This document shows positions 24,163 to 32,067 of a DNA stretch of 32,067 bases, piece after piece (the stretch's first letter is position 1; the number at the start of each line of letters is the position of its first letter). The position numbers were made by a program, and so were the translations under genes. The notes beneath the pieces were generated by a model. It had not been told where the DNA came from. It saw only the letters and a list, made by a program, of their open reading frames with translations, and did not search any database. The stretch comes from an uncultured Clostridia bacterium. GTDB lineage: Bacteria > Bacillota > Clostridia > Christensenellales > Aristaeellaceae. The stretch lies in contig CAMVHE010000031.1 of the NCBI GenBank assembly GCA_947167215.1, positions 1-32,067 on the forward strand, written 5' to 3'.

Positions 24163-26217
24163 ATGAAAAAATTCCTGTCACTGTTGCTGGTGCTGGCTAT
24201 GGCACTGGGCGTTGTGAGCGCGCTGGCAGAAAACGTCGTTTACGAGCGTGCTGATGACGAAGAAATCTACCTTGAAGTTCTCGGCGAGTACGATGAGCTT
24301 ATGCAGACTGCCAAGGCTGCAAAAACCGTCGACGAGCGCTTCGTTCTGGAAGCCCAGGCTGAGGCATATCTGCTTGACTCTGCCGTGTTTATTCCTACCA
24401 CCACCCAGGGCGGTGCCTACACCATCAGCCGTATTGCTCCCCGTACCGTGCCTTATGTGCAGTGGGGCAACGACGACGACCGCTGGCACTCCATGGTGAT
24501 CGCTGACAATTTCATCACCCCGGATGTCCGCGCAAAGCTGCTGGACGCCTGGGCAAAGGCTGTTGCCGGCGAGGGCGAATATGATGCTGCTGCCATCCTC
24601 CAGGAGAATGGATACGGCCTGGTGAAGGATTATCGCTACACCTTCGCCACCGCTCCTGTCACGCTGGACTGGCTGAACACCTCTTCTCAGTCTGATACCG
24701 AAATCACCGTAAACACGGTTGACGGTCTGGTTGAGTACAACAATCTCGGACAGATGCAGCCCAAGATTGCAAAGTCCTGGGAAGTTTCTGAAGACGGCCT
24801 GACCTACACCTTCCACCTCCGTGATGATGCCAAGTGGTTTACCTCTGAAGGCACCGAGTATGCTCCTGTAGTTGCTCAGGACTTCGTAGCAGGTTTCCAT
24901 CACATGCTCGACACCAAGGCTGGCCTTGAGTGGCTGGTTGAAGGCGTTGTTGCCGGTGCTTCCGAGTACCTGGCTGGCGGCGAATTCTCCGAGGTTGGCT
25001 ATGAAGCGATCGACGATCACACCCTGGCCATCACCCTCTGCGAGCCGACTTCCTATTTCATGACCATGCTGACCTACAGCTGCTTCCTGCCGATCTGCGA
25101 AGACTGGTATCTGAGCCACGGCGGACAGTTTGGCCTGGAAGAGTATCAGGAAGCTTTTGCTGATACCAACACCTATACCTTCGGTAAGAACACCGACGTT
25201 TCCTCTCAGGTTTACAGCGGACCGTTCCTGCTCCAGAAGCTGAATCCTGACTCTGAAATCGTTGTTGTCAAGAACCCCAACTACTATGATGCCGACATCG
25301 TCACCCTCGACTCCATCACCTGGATCTATGACAATGGCGAGAACATGGCACAGACCTATGCGGATACCGTTGACGGCGTCTATGCCGGCATCGGCCTGAC
25401 CGAAGCTTCCGGCACCCTTGCTCTTGCCAAGGCTGACGGCAACTTCGAAAAGTATGCCTATGTTTCTGACACCACTTCCACCACTTACTTCGGCGGCCTC
25501 AACGTGAACCGCGGCACCTATGCTCTTGCCAGCGGCGCAGTGGCTTCCTCCAAGACTGAGCAGCAGAAGATCGATACCCATACTGCTCTCATGAACAAGA
25601 ATTTCCGTAAAGCTTTCCTCCACGCCTTTGACCGTGCCACCTATAACGCAGTCAGCCGTGGCGAAGATCTGAAGCTGGCCAACCTGCGGAATATGTACAC
25701 GCATCCTGAGTTCGTCCAGCTGGAAAATGATACTACCGACGCAGAAGGACATACCTTCGCTGCCGGCACCTTCTATGGCGAGCTCGTGCAGTATTATCTC
25801 GACCAGAAGAATGCTCAGATCAAGGTTGCTGACGCTCAGGACGGCTGGTACAATGCTGATCTGGCAAAGGCTTACCTCGAGACCGCTAAGGAAGAGCTTG
25901 GCGACACCGTAACCTGGCCTATCACCATGGACGTTGTTTACTACTCTGCCTCTGCTGCCAATACCGCTCAGGCTCAGGCTTGCAAGCAGGTTATCGAGAA
26001 CACCCTCGGTGCTGAGAATGTTGTTGTGAACCTGGTAGAAGCCACCACTTCCGAAGACTTCTATGCTTCCGGATATCGTGCCACCACCGGTTTTGCAGGC
26101 AACTTTGACCTGTTCTACGGCTCTGGCTGGGGTCCTGACTTCGGCGATCCTTGCACCTACCTCGACACCTTTGGAGTCAACGGCTATATGCTGAAGGTTA
26201 TCGGTATCGACTATTAA
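24163..26217 (+). CDS. oppA: Oligopeptide-binding protein (AmiA/OppA type) with circularly permuted order
   Basis: A 684-residue exported binding protein of SBP family 5, nearest in style to streptococcal AmiA. The signal peptide ends VVSALA (cleavage ~22) and has no lipobox cysteine. Residues ~35-135 (LGEYDELM, DERFVLEAQAEAYLLDS, IPTTTQGGAYTISRIAPRTV, LLDAWAKAV) resemble the segment normally at the C-terminus of AmiA. After a linker, ~160 onward gives the usual N-lobe (TLDWLNTSSQSDTE, DGLVEYNNLG, WEVSEDGLTYTFHLR) and the rest of the domain. The protein ends at GWGPDFGDPCTYLDTF plus about 18 residues, where a normal protein would continue into the segment now at the front. Total length is normal. 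AAAGGAGG precedes the ATG. It is rich in GCT/TCT codons relative to its neighbours, which suggests high expression. Confidence 0.85.
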   Translation: MKKFLSLLLVLAMALGVVSALAENVVYERADDEEIYLEVLGEYDELMQTAKAAKTVDERFVLEAQAEAYLLDSAVFIPTTTQGGAYTISRIAPRTVPYVQWGNDDDRWHSMVIADNFITPDVRAKLLDAWAKAVAGEGEYDAAAILQENGYGLVKDYRYTFATAPVTLDWLNTSSQSDTEITVNTVDGLVEYNNLGQMQPKIAKSWEVSEDGLTYTFHLRDDAKWFTSEGTEYAPVVAQDFVAGFHHMLDTKAGLEWLVEGVVAGASEYLAGGEFSEVGYEAIDDHTLAITLCEPTSYFMTMLTYSCFLPICEDWYLSHGGQFGLEEYQEAFADTNTYTFGKNTDVSSQVYSGPFLLQKLNPDSEIVVVKNPNYYDADIVTLDSITWIYDNGENMAQTYADTVDGVYAGIGLTEASGTLALAKADGNFEKYAYVSDTTSTTYFGGLNVNRGTYALASGAVASSKTEQQKIDTHTALMNKNFRKAFLHAFDRATYNAVSRGEDLKLANLRNMYTHPEFVQLENDTTDAEGHTFAAGTFYGELVQYYLDQKNAQIKVADAQDGWYNADLAKAYLETAKEELGDTVTWPITMDVVYYSASAANTAQAQACKQVIENTLGAENVVVNLVEATTSEDFYASGYRATTGFAGNFDLFYGSGWGPDFGDPCTYLDTFGVNGYMLKVIGIDY

Positions 26218-26241
26218 TCGAATGCGAGCACGCTGACCATC

Positions 26242-26276
26242 ACAAGGAGGGGAATCCTTCCCCTCCTTGTTTCTTT
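26242..26276 (+). terminator. Strong hairpin between oppA and oppB, likely partial terminator
   Basis: A perfect 13-bp stem (26242-26254 with 26258-26270), a 3-nt loop, then TTCTTT. It lies 24 bp past the oppA stop, and oppB follows without a visible promoter. Partial read-through would keep binding protein in excess of the membrane complex. Confidence 0.75.
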
Positions 26277-26323
26277 ACAGAGTAAATCCTCTGTCCCAAA
26301 TCTCAAATGAAGTTGGTGTCATT

Positions 26324-27904
26324 ATGAAACGATACATGGCCAGACGTATCCTGTTCTCCGTGTTTTCCTTGCTCGTGGTCATTTCTGTGGTCATGTTGCT
26401 GGTGTATACGCTGATCAACAGAAACGTCATCTTTCAGATGGATGACGTCTGGAATAAGAAAACCCTCAATGACCGCATCGTTTATGAATATGTTCAGTAC
26501 CAGAAGTACGGCTATCTCAATTATGCGGATTATTCCAATTTCCTTAAAACAAAGTATTCTTCCCTTTTAGGAGACGGTTATACCAAAGATGCCGGATATA
26601 AAACAGACAAGGACGCAATTCAGGATGAGAATACTTATCTTGACAACGCCTCTGTGAAGGAGTTCATCTCCACTTACGAAGCGAAAGGATATACCATCAA
26701 TTACATTCAGCCTGCCCGTTCTGCTTCCGGCAAGGTGCGCAATGGAGGTAACGGCTACCTTCTTGCTGTGATGGAGCGCAGTGTTTTCCTGCGTCTATTT
26801 GATTACATTACCCATCTTTTTACCGTTGAAACTACCAACGACGTTCAGGACCCTGCCCTGACGGAGCGTTATATTCGCGTGGAGAAGGATCCTTACAGCG
26901 GACTGTTTGCTGTCGTAGGTTCCGGTACCACCCATAAATACCTTCTGTATTTCAGTTCCAGATTCCCCTTTATTCATCAGAATTTCATCCATCTGAATCT
27001 TGGCACTTCCTTCACCAAGTATCGCGGTCAGGAAATGACAGAAGTTATCAACCGGCCCACCGGTGAACAGGTTCAGATTGAAACTCAGTATCCTCTGCAG
27101 ATTGGCACTGACGAAAAAGTCATGACCGCTCTGGATTTCCATTCTCTGACCTACAATGCAACCCCCAGCAAGAAGGATCTGACACAGTATCCGGATAACT
27201 ATACTACAGCATCCTACCGCTTCGGCGGATTGTCCATGATCGAGAACTCCTTCGTAATCGGTCTGATTGCCACTGCTCTTGCGTATCTCATCGGACTGCC
27301 GCTGGGTATTCTCATGGCGCGCTACAAGGACGGATTCTTTGACAAGCTGGGCAATATGTACATCATCTTTATCATGTCCGTCCCGTCCCTGGCCTATATC
27401 TTTATCTTTGCCTCCATTGGTACTTCCCTTTTCCATCTTCCGTACAAATTTGCCAATGCGGAAGTCAAGATTCTGGCCTATATCCTGCCGATCATTTCCC
27501 TGTCCCTGCCTTCCGTAGGCAGCCTCATGAAATGGATGCGCAGATACATGATCGACCAGATGAACTCGGACTACGTTAAATTTGCCCGTGCAGAAGGCTT
27601 ATCCGAAGGTGAGATTTTCAGTCAGCATATCAGCCGCAATGCCATGATCTATCTGGTCCATGGCATTCCTGCCAATATTCTCGGCTGCCTTACCGGTGCC
27701 ATCATCACGGAACGTGTATACGCGGTTCCCGGTGTCGGCAACCTGCTGACAGTGGCAATCAATGGTCATGACAATGGCATCATTGTGGGATGTACCGTTT
27801 TCTACACCACCCTTTCCATTCTTTCCCTGATCCTGGGTGACCTTCTGCTGGCCGCTTATGATCCCCGTATTTCTCTCTCATCCAGCAAAGGAGGTGGAAG
27901 ATAA
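26324..27904 (+). CDS. oppB: Oligopeptide ABC transporter permease, AmiC/OppB type
   Basis: A 526-residue permease. One membrane helix at ~9-30 is followed by a large extracytoplasmic domain (~31-305), then about five helices with the EAA loop beginning ARAEGLSEGEI at 421. The large external domain with GSGTTHKYLLYFSSRFPFIHQNF is the hallmark of streptococcal AmiC and is absent from plain OppB of ~310 residues. I chose the ATG at 26324, where the protein opens MKRYMARR; a TTG at 26267 lies within the preceding hairpin. The ribosome site (TTGGTG) is weak, consistent with low permease output. The stop overlaps the next start by one base. Confidence 0.92.
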   Translation: MKRYMARRILFSVFSLLVVISVVMLLVYTLINRNVIFQMDDVWNKKTLNDRIVYEYVQYQKYGYLNYADYSNFLKTKYSSLLGDGYTKDAGYKTDKDAIQDENTYLDNASVKEFISTYEAKGYTINYIQPARSASGKVRNGGNGYLLAVMERSVFLRLFDYITHLFTVETTNDVQDPALTERYIRVEKDPYSGLFAVVGSGTTHKYLLYFSSRFPFIHQNFIHLNLGTSFTKYRGQEMTEVINRPTGEQVQIETQYPLQIGTDEKVMTALDFHSLTYNATPSKKDLTQYPDNYTTASYRFGGLSMIENSFVIGLIATALAYLIGLPLGILMARYKDGFFDKLGNMYIIFIMSVPSLAYIFIFASIGTSLFHLPYKFANAEVKILAYILPIISLSLPSVGSLMKWMRRYMIDQMNSDYVKFARAEGLSEGEIFSQHISRNAMIYLVHGIPANILGCLTGAIITERVYAVPGVGNLLTVAINGHDNGIIVGCTVFYTTLSILSLILGDLLLAAYDPRISLSSSKGGGR

Positions 27905-28872
27905 TGAACAGCGATGCAAAGCTGCAGGATAAGGATCTTTTCACATTTATTGATAGCGATTCTATCCAGTCTGAAAAAATCATCGCACCGCGCTATTCTT
28001 ACTGGCGCTCTGTCTTCCGTGTCTTTTTCAAGAAAAGGATCAACATTGTTCTCATTGTTTTCTTTATTATTCTGGTCCTTTCCTCCCTGCTGTTTCCCAT
28101 TTTCTTCCCATATCTTCCCTATGAGAATGTTACCGACGCCAAGTCCTACAATCTGAGCCCCTCGGCAGCAATGGATTACTTCAACAATGGCGCTTTCGAC
28201 CTGAAATGGATCTTCGGCACCGGCCAGCAGGGCAACTCCATTTTCTACGGCATCATGGCATCTGCAGGAACCTCTCTCAAATTGGCGGTTATCTGCGCTG
28301 CCATCAACATGACCATCGGCATCCTACTGGGTGCTGTGTGGGGATATTCAAAGACGTTTGATCAGATCATGCTGGTCATCTACAATATCATTGCAAACGT
28401 CCCTTATATTCTCCTCATTTCCGTGCTGGTTTACGTCATTGGTGCCGGCTTCTGGAGCTTCATCTTCGCTCTGTGCGTCACCGGCTGGCTGAGCATCGCC
28501 TACTTCTTCCGGACCCAGGTGCTCATCATCCGCGACCGTGAGTATTCCCTCGCTTCCCGCTGTCTGGGAACTCCCATCCCCCGCATGATCAGCCGGAATA
28601 TTCTTCCTTTCCTGACTTCTGTCACCGTTACGCTGCTTGCAACGGAACTGCCTTCCTATATCTCCATGGAGGTTTTCCTGTCCTATATCGGCGTTGGCAT
28701 GAGTGCAGAAGTTCCTTCCCTGGGCCGTATGATCCAGGAAGCACAGTCTTCCTTCATGGTCTATCCCTGGGCTTTCTGGCCGCCCGTTGTCATTGCATCT
28801 GCAATAACCATTATTCTTTATGTTCTGGGACAGAATCTGGCCGACGCCTCTGACCCGCGTACCCACATGTAA
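27904..28872 (+). CDS. oppC: Oligopeptide ABC transporter permease, AmiD/OppC type
   Basis: A 322-residue partner permease. It has a cytoplasmic N-terminal tail of ~45 residues, a first helix at ~46-69, then an OppC-type domain with GTGQQGNSIFYGIMASAGTS and the coupling loop ASRCLGTPIPRMISRNILP. The start codon shares one base with the oppB stop (TAATG), with AAAGGAGGTGG inside the end of oppB, so translation is coupled. It forms the second half of the peptide channel. Confidence 0.93.
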   Translation: MNSDAKLQDKDLFTFIDSDSIQSEKIIAPRYSYWRSVFRVFFKKRINIVLIVFFIILVLSSLLFPIFFPYLPYENVTDAKSYNLSPSAAMDYFNNGAFDLKWIFGTGQQGNSIFYGIMASAGTSLKLAVICAAINMTIGILLGAVWGYSKTFDQIMLVIYNIIANVPYILLISVLVYVIGAGFWSFIFALCVTGWLSIAYFFRTQVLIIRDREYSLASRCLGTPIPRMISRNILPFLTSVTVTLLATELPSYISMEVFLSYIGVGMSAEVPSLGRMIQEAQSSFMVYPWAFWPPVVIASAITIILYVLGQNLADASDPRTHM

Positions 28873-28883
28873 GGAGGTGCAAA

Positions 28884-30713
28884 ATGGAACAAAATCAGAT
28901 GAATGCCCTCCAGACACCTGCTCCGTCAGACCGCAAGGTACTTCTTTCCCTGCGGAATGTCAGCGTTAAGTTCAACGTTCGCGGCCGTATTCTGACTGCA
29001 ATCCGAAACGTTTCTCTGGACATTTATGAGAATGAATCCATCGCTATCGTCGGTGAATCCGGTTCCGGCAAATCCGTGCTGACCAAGACCTTTGCCGGCA
29101 TGCTGGACTCCAATGGCTTTATTTCCGAAGGCAGCATCATCTTTTCCGATGACGAGCTTTCTGAAACCAACGCTACGCTCACGCCGTACCATCGCCGCAT
29201 GGTCAAATCTTTTGCGGAAACGCTGAACCAGTATTCCGTTCTGGAACGCGGTGCTGAGGAATACCGTCAGATTCTGGTACTGGAAGCCCGAAAAAAACAT
29301 GAAGCTTCTTTATCAGAGGAAGAGGAAGAAGCCTTCAAGAACCGTCTGCAGGAAATGAATGGTACCATCATTGAGACCAGCAACTACATGCAGACGCTGG
29401 ACCGTCATAATGCCGAAGATATGGCGGAATACAGGCAGTGCGAGGCCAAGATCGAAAACCTCCGGGCAGAGATCAAGAAAACCGAACAGGAGCGGGATGC
29501 CCTGATTGCAAAGCATTCTGCCGCCTACAAGCAGAACAGCAAGCTTCAGGCAGATGAAGCGGCCGAGCTTGAACGCCTCAAAAAACTGCGCGAAGAAAAA
29601 ATGGCAACGGAAGAAAAGCCCGGCAATCCGCATGGGCTTTCGGATGAAATCATTGAGCGCAATCGCATTCTTGCCTATGAAGTCCTGCTTTCCATTGCCA
29701 GATATCCACGTCTTTCCCAGGTCAAGTTCCTCCGCATATTGAAAAAAGCTTTCCGGGAAGCCATGATAGTCGGCGATGACCTGATGAACAAGGGAGTCCG
29801 CAATCGTATCTTCCAGACCTGCGTTTTCTATGTGGAGTTCCGTTCTCTGGACGAAGCTGCCGGCATCGTACACGGTTATGCGGTTATTGACTGCGCACAC
29901 GTTAAGTACACCAAAGACTGGCAGCAGATTCGCGGCAAGCGCATTGCCACTGTCTTCCAGGACCCCATGACCAGTCTGAACCCGGTCATTACGATCGGCA
30001 AACAGATCATGAATGTCATCCTGAAGCACCAGAAGTGCTCTCAGCATGAAGCACGCAAGCGCACCATTGACATCATGGGCAAGGTGGGCATCCCCGATCC
30101 GGAATCCCGTTTTGATGACTATCCTTTCCAGTATTCCGGCGGCATGCGTCAGCGTATCGTCATCGCCATTGCCCTTTCCTGCCAGCCGAAGATCCTCATC
30201 TGCGACGAGCCCACGACTGCACTGGATGTGACCATTCAGGCTCAGATTCTGCAGCTCATCAAGGACCTTCAGAAGGATCTTGGTTTTACTACCGTTTATA
30301 TCACCCATGACCTGGGCGTGGTTGCCAATGTTGCCGAGCGTGTTGCCGTGCTCTATGCCGGCCAGATCGTTGAACTGGGCATGGTAGATGAAATCTTCTA
30401 TGATCCCCGTCATCCGTACACCTGGGCACTGCTCTCTTCCCTGCCCCAGCTGACAGAGAAAAATACCGAGCTGTTCTCGATTCCGGGAACTCCGCCTTCT
30501 CTGTACAACAAAATTACCGGTGATGCCTTTGCAATGCGCAGTTCCTACGCCATGGCCATCGACATGAAGGAAGAACCTCCGATGTTCAAAGTCACGGATA
30601 CCCATTATGCGAAGACCTGGCTGCTGGATCCCAGGGCGCCGAAGGTGGATCCGCCGAAAGGCATTCAGAATTTGCATGAAAAAATGGTCAGAATCTATGG
30701 CGAGGAAGATTAA
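28884..30713 (+). CDS. oppD: Oligopeptide ABC transporter ATPase, AmiE/OppD type, with ~250-residue insertion
   Basis: A 609-residue ATPase. Walker A GESGSGKS at 57-64, Q-loop Gln359 (VFQDPMTSLNP), signature YSGGMRQR at 417-424, Walker B ILICDEP at 437-443 and H-loop His475 are intact. Normal AmiE proteins are ~355 residues. The excess lies between GSIIFSDDELS (~93) and KDWQQIRG (~344). The insert has a charged helical stretch at ~125-245 likely to form a coiled coil (IENLRAEIKKTEQERD, ELERLKKLREEK) and a helical part at ~255-335. The C-terminal peptide-transporter tail (SIPGTPPSLY, GDAFAMRSSYAM) lacks the four cysteines of many OppD proteins, as in streptococcal AmiE. AAGGAGG precedes the ATG. 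Confidence 0.92.
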   Translation: MEQNQMNALQTPAPSDRKVLLSLRNVSVKFNVRGRILTAIRNVSLDIYENESIAIVGESGSGKSVLTKTFAGMLDSNGFISEGSIIFSDDELSETNATLTPYHRRMVKSFAETLNQYSVLERGAEEYRQILVLEARKKHEASLSEEEEEAFKNRLQEMNGTIIETSNYMQTLDRHNAEDMAEYRQCEAKIENLRAEIKKTEQERDALIAKHSAAYKQNSKLQADEAAELERLKKLREEKMATEEKPGNPHGLSDEIIERNRILAYEVLLSIARYPRLSQVKFLRILKKAFREAMIVGDDLMNKGVRNRIFQTCVFYVEFRSLDEAAGIVHGYAVIDCAHVKYTKDWQQIRGKRIATVFQDPMTSLNPVITIGKQIMNVILKHQKCSQHEARKRTIDIMGKVGIPDPESRFDDYPFQYSGGMRQRIVIAIALSCQPKILICDEPTTALDVTIQAQILQLIKDLQKDLGFTTVYITHDLGVVANVAERVAVLYAGQIVELGMVDEIFYDPRHPYTWALLSSLPQLTEKNTELFSIPGTPPSLYNKITGDAFAMRSSYAMAIDMKEEPPMFKVTDTHYAKTWLLDPRAPKVDPPKGIQNLHEKMVRIYGEED

Positions 30714-30725
30714 AGGAGGGAAAGC

Positions 30726-31670
30726 ATGAACAACGAAAATCGGGAAGTATTGCTTTCCATTCAGAACCTGGATGTTGTCTTTAAGCAGGGCCGTAACAGT
30801 TTCAAAGCGGTTTCCGACGTCAGCTTTGATATCTACAAGGGCGAAACTCTCTCTCTGGTTGGAGAGTCCGGCTCCGGCAAGACCACGGTCGGCCGTGCTA
30901 TCGTCCGCATCAACCCCTGCTCCAATGGTGCCATCTATTTCAAGGGAGAGAAAATCTCCGGCAAGCTTTCACGTGCCAAGGACCGCGAAGTCATCCGGAA
31001 AATTCAGATGGTTTTCCAGGACCCTGCGGCATCCCTTAACGAACGCGCAACCATTGAATACATCATTTCTGAAGGTCTTTACAATTTCCATCTTTACAAG
31101 GATGAAAAAGATCGGATACGCAAAGTGGAAGAAGCCATTAACTCCGTAGGACTTCTGCCCGAACACCTCACCCGTTACCCCCATGAGTTTTCCGGCGGCC
31201 AGCGCCAGCGTGTCGGCCTTGCCCGTTCCATTATCATGGAACCGGAGCTTATCATTGCCGATGAACCCATTTCCGCACTGGATGTTTCCATCCGTGCGCA
31301 GGTGCTGAATCTGCTCAAGAAATTCCAGGTGGAGCGTGGTCTTACCTATCTGTTTATTGCCCACGACCTTTCCATCGTCCGGTTTATCAGTGACCGTATC
31401 GTGGTTATTTACAAGGGCCGCATCATGGAGATTGCCGAAACCGAGGAGCTCTTCAAGTATCCGCTCCATCCTTATACGCATTCTCTCATGTCCGCTATTC
31501 CCATTCCGGATCCCATTCTGGAAAAGAAGAAAAAGCTCTTTATCTATACTCCCAAGGAATACGGCGAAAACGAAAAGCCTGAATTGACAGATATCGGCAA
31601 CGGGCATATGGTCTTCGGTTCTCCGGAGGAAATTGAAGCTTATCGAAAGCTGCGTTTCAAAGACGCTTAA
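30726..31670 (+). CDS. oppF: Oligopeptide ABC transporter ATPase, AmiF/OppF type
   Basis: A 314-residue ATPase of normal length, with Walker A GESGSGKT at 46-53, Q-loop Gln98 in [14 protein letters not shown], signature FSGGQRQR at 155-162, Walker B ELIIADEP at 174-181 and the FIAHDLS H-loop. It ends with the AmiF-type tail [10 protein letters not shown]. Unlike its partner it carries no insertion. It starts 12 bp after oppD with AAAGGAGGG and closes the operon, followed by a terminator. With OppD it forms the heterodimer that powers import. Confidence 0.95.
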   Translation: MNNENREVLLSIQNLDVVFKQGRNSFKAVSDVSFDIYKGETLSLVGESGSGKTTVGRAIVRINPCSNGAIYFKGEKISGKLSRAKDREVIRKIQMVFQDPAASLNERATIEYIISEGLYNFHLYKDEKDRIRKVEEAINSVGLLPEHLTRYPHEFSGGQRQRVGLARSIIMEPELIIADEPISALDVSIRAQVLNLLKKFQVERGLTYLFIAHDLSIVRFISDRIVVIYKGRIMEIAETEELFKYPLHPYTHSLMSAIPIPDPILEKKKKLFIYTPKEYGENEKPELTDIGNGHMVFGSPEEIEAYRKLRFKDA

Positions 31671-31674
31671 AAAC

Positions 31675-31704
31675 AAGAAGGCTGTAACAGCCTTCTTTTC
31701 TTTG
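31675..31704 (+). terminator. Terminator of the oligopeptide transporter operon
   Basis: A perfect 10-bp stem (31675-31684 with 31688-31697), a 3-nt TAA loop and a TTCTTTTCTTT tail, directly after the oppF stop codon. Confidence 0.92.
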
Positions 31705-31734
31705 TAAAGGGTAGATAGAGCGGTGCAAAAATAG

Positions 31735-31783
31735 ACATACCCCACGTGAATTACAGTCACTCTGTGTTTCACGTGGGGTATGT
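31735..31783. terminator. 16-bp perfect hairpin, possible terminator of a convergent gene
   Basis: 31735-31750 pairs perfectly with 31768-31783, and the loop contains ACAG/CTGT. On the minus strand it is followed by TCTATTTTTGC. It therefore resembles a terminator for minus-strand transcription entering from beyond the right edge. The oppF operon already has its own terminator. Confidence 0.55.
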
Positions 31784-31855
31784 GTTTGTTTCGGTGCATG
31801 CAGAAAAAACTCAAACGTGCATGCGAATGAGCGCGCCGAAGAGTCCTCCCTTAAT

Positions 31856-31911
31856 AGGGGAGGCAAAAGCCTGCGAGAAACGGAGTCATATGTGCAGACG
31901 TACCCCTTGGG
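31856..31911. repeat. Direct repeat, copy A
   Basis: A 56-bp unit beginning AGGGGAGGCAA and ending ACGTACCCCTTGGG. Its last ~34 bases match copy B with one substitution, and the middle differs by short changes. It contains a short GTACGT-type stem-loop and CCCC-tt-GGGG. The adjacent left side adds CCTCCC, which pairs with its GGGAGG. The surrounding 31784-32067 shows no supported gene. Confidence 0.8.
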
Positions 31912-32009
31912 GCCAATAATGGCAGATATCCTCCAGAAACATCCAGCTGATATGTCTCCAATCCCAGCGGTCTGTATCATCCTGCGCATGAACAGGCCTG
32001 AGCATCAAC

Positions 32010-32067
32010 AGGGGAGGCAAGAATCCTGGGAAGAAACGGAGTCGTATGTGCAGACGTACCCCTTGGG
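32010..32067. repeat. Direct repeat, copy B, cut by the window edge
   Basis: 58 bp matching copy A, 98 bp after its end. It is two bases longer than copy A, which shifts any reading frame and argues against a coding repeat. Its right boundary, and whether more copies follow, cannot be seen. The 98 bp between the copies are unrelated to the repeat as far as I can tell. Confidence 0.75.

Noticed and set aside
24178..25752. 524-residue open frame on the minus strand
   Set aside because: Antisense to oppA, with no ribosome site or recognisable motif.
24163..26320. Frameshift or truncation as the explanation for the early end of the oppA protein
   Set aside because: No C-terminal coding remnant follows the stop codon, and the missing segment is recognisable at the N-terminus of the same protein.
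29313..30677. 454-residue open frame on the minus strand
   Set aside because: Antisense to oppD, which has all ATPase motifs.
31657..31989. 110-residue minus-strand open frame across the repeat region
   Set aside because: It runs through two terminator-like hairpins, and the two repeat copies differ by two bases, so the frame is not preserved between copies.
31856..32067. CRISPR array
   Set aside because: Only two copies are visible, the units are unequal and 56-58 bp long, the gap is 98 bp, and no cas genes are present.

Overview
The window looks like chromosomal DNA from an anaerobic Bacillota (Clostridia-type) bacterium. The grounds are strong AGGAGG ribosome binding sites, near-consensus sigma-A promoters with 17-bp spacers, a T-box leader on alaS, an LplB/LplC-type sugar importer without its own ATPase, a streptococcal Ami-like oligopeptide transporter, and multi-repeat SH3/peptidoglycan-binding proteins. 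Both solute-binding proteins carry plain signal peptides with no lipobox cysteine. This recalls some uncultured gut Clostridia (Christensenellales/Aristaeellaceae-like), but the lineage is only a guess.

Layout. (1) 105-2556, minus: a P-loop kinase of unknown substrate, then a GH13_18 sucrose-phosphorylase-family enzyme, with promoter and terminator visible. (2) 2856-12568, plus: a 9.7-kb operon with its own promoter and a palindrome next to the -35 box. Order: AtuA-like protein (DUF1446), DUF4387 partner, two sugar-type ABC permeases, binding protein, two ADP-ribosylglycohydrolase-family proteins, GntR/FCD regulator, Cof-type HAD phosphatase. It reads as a self-regulated uptake and catabolism unit for an unidentified small molecule. 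(3) 12794-15660, minus: deoC, and a short alaS controlled by a T-box. (4) 15971-18832, minus: a 953-residue exported cell-wall protein. (5) 18962-19927, minus: an orphan GHKL histidine kinase. (6) 20143-22914, minus: psuK-psuG (pseudouridine breakdown) with a sugar nucleotidyltransferase. (7) 23067-23843, plus: a cytoplasmic pectinesterase-like beta-helix that appears to lack the catalytic residues. (8) 24163-31670, plus: an Ami/Opp oligopeptide importer operon. (9) 31705-32067: non-coding DNA with a long hairpin and two copies of a 56-58 bp direct repeat, the second cut by the window edge.

The most unusual signals are in region 8. The binding protein appears circularly permuted: the segment that normally forms the C-terminal ~105 residues of an AmiA/OppA protein sits directly after the signal peptide, and the protein stops where that segment would normally begin. 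The OppD-type ATPase of the same operon carries a roughly 250-residue, partly coiled-coil insertion between Walker A and the Q-loop. Region 2 is the best candidate for an undescribed catabolic system. Its regulator may recognise a TNGTTNAACNA palindrome that occurs both at its own promoter and downstream of the oppA promoter. All family assignments come from reading motifs and from memory of family members; no search or structure prediction was run.
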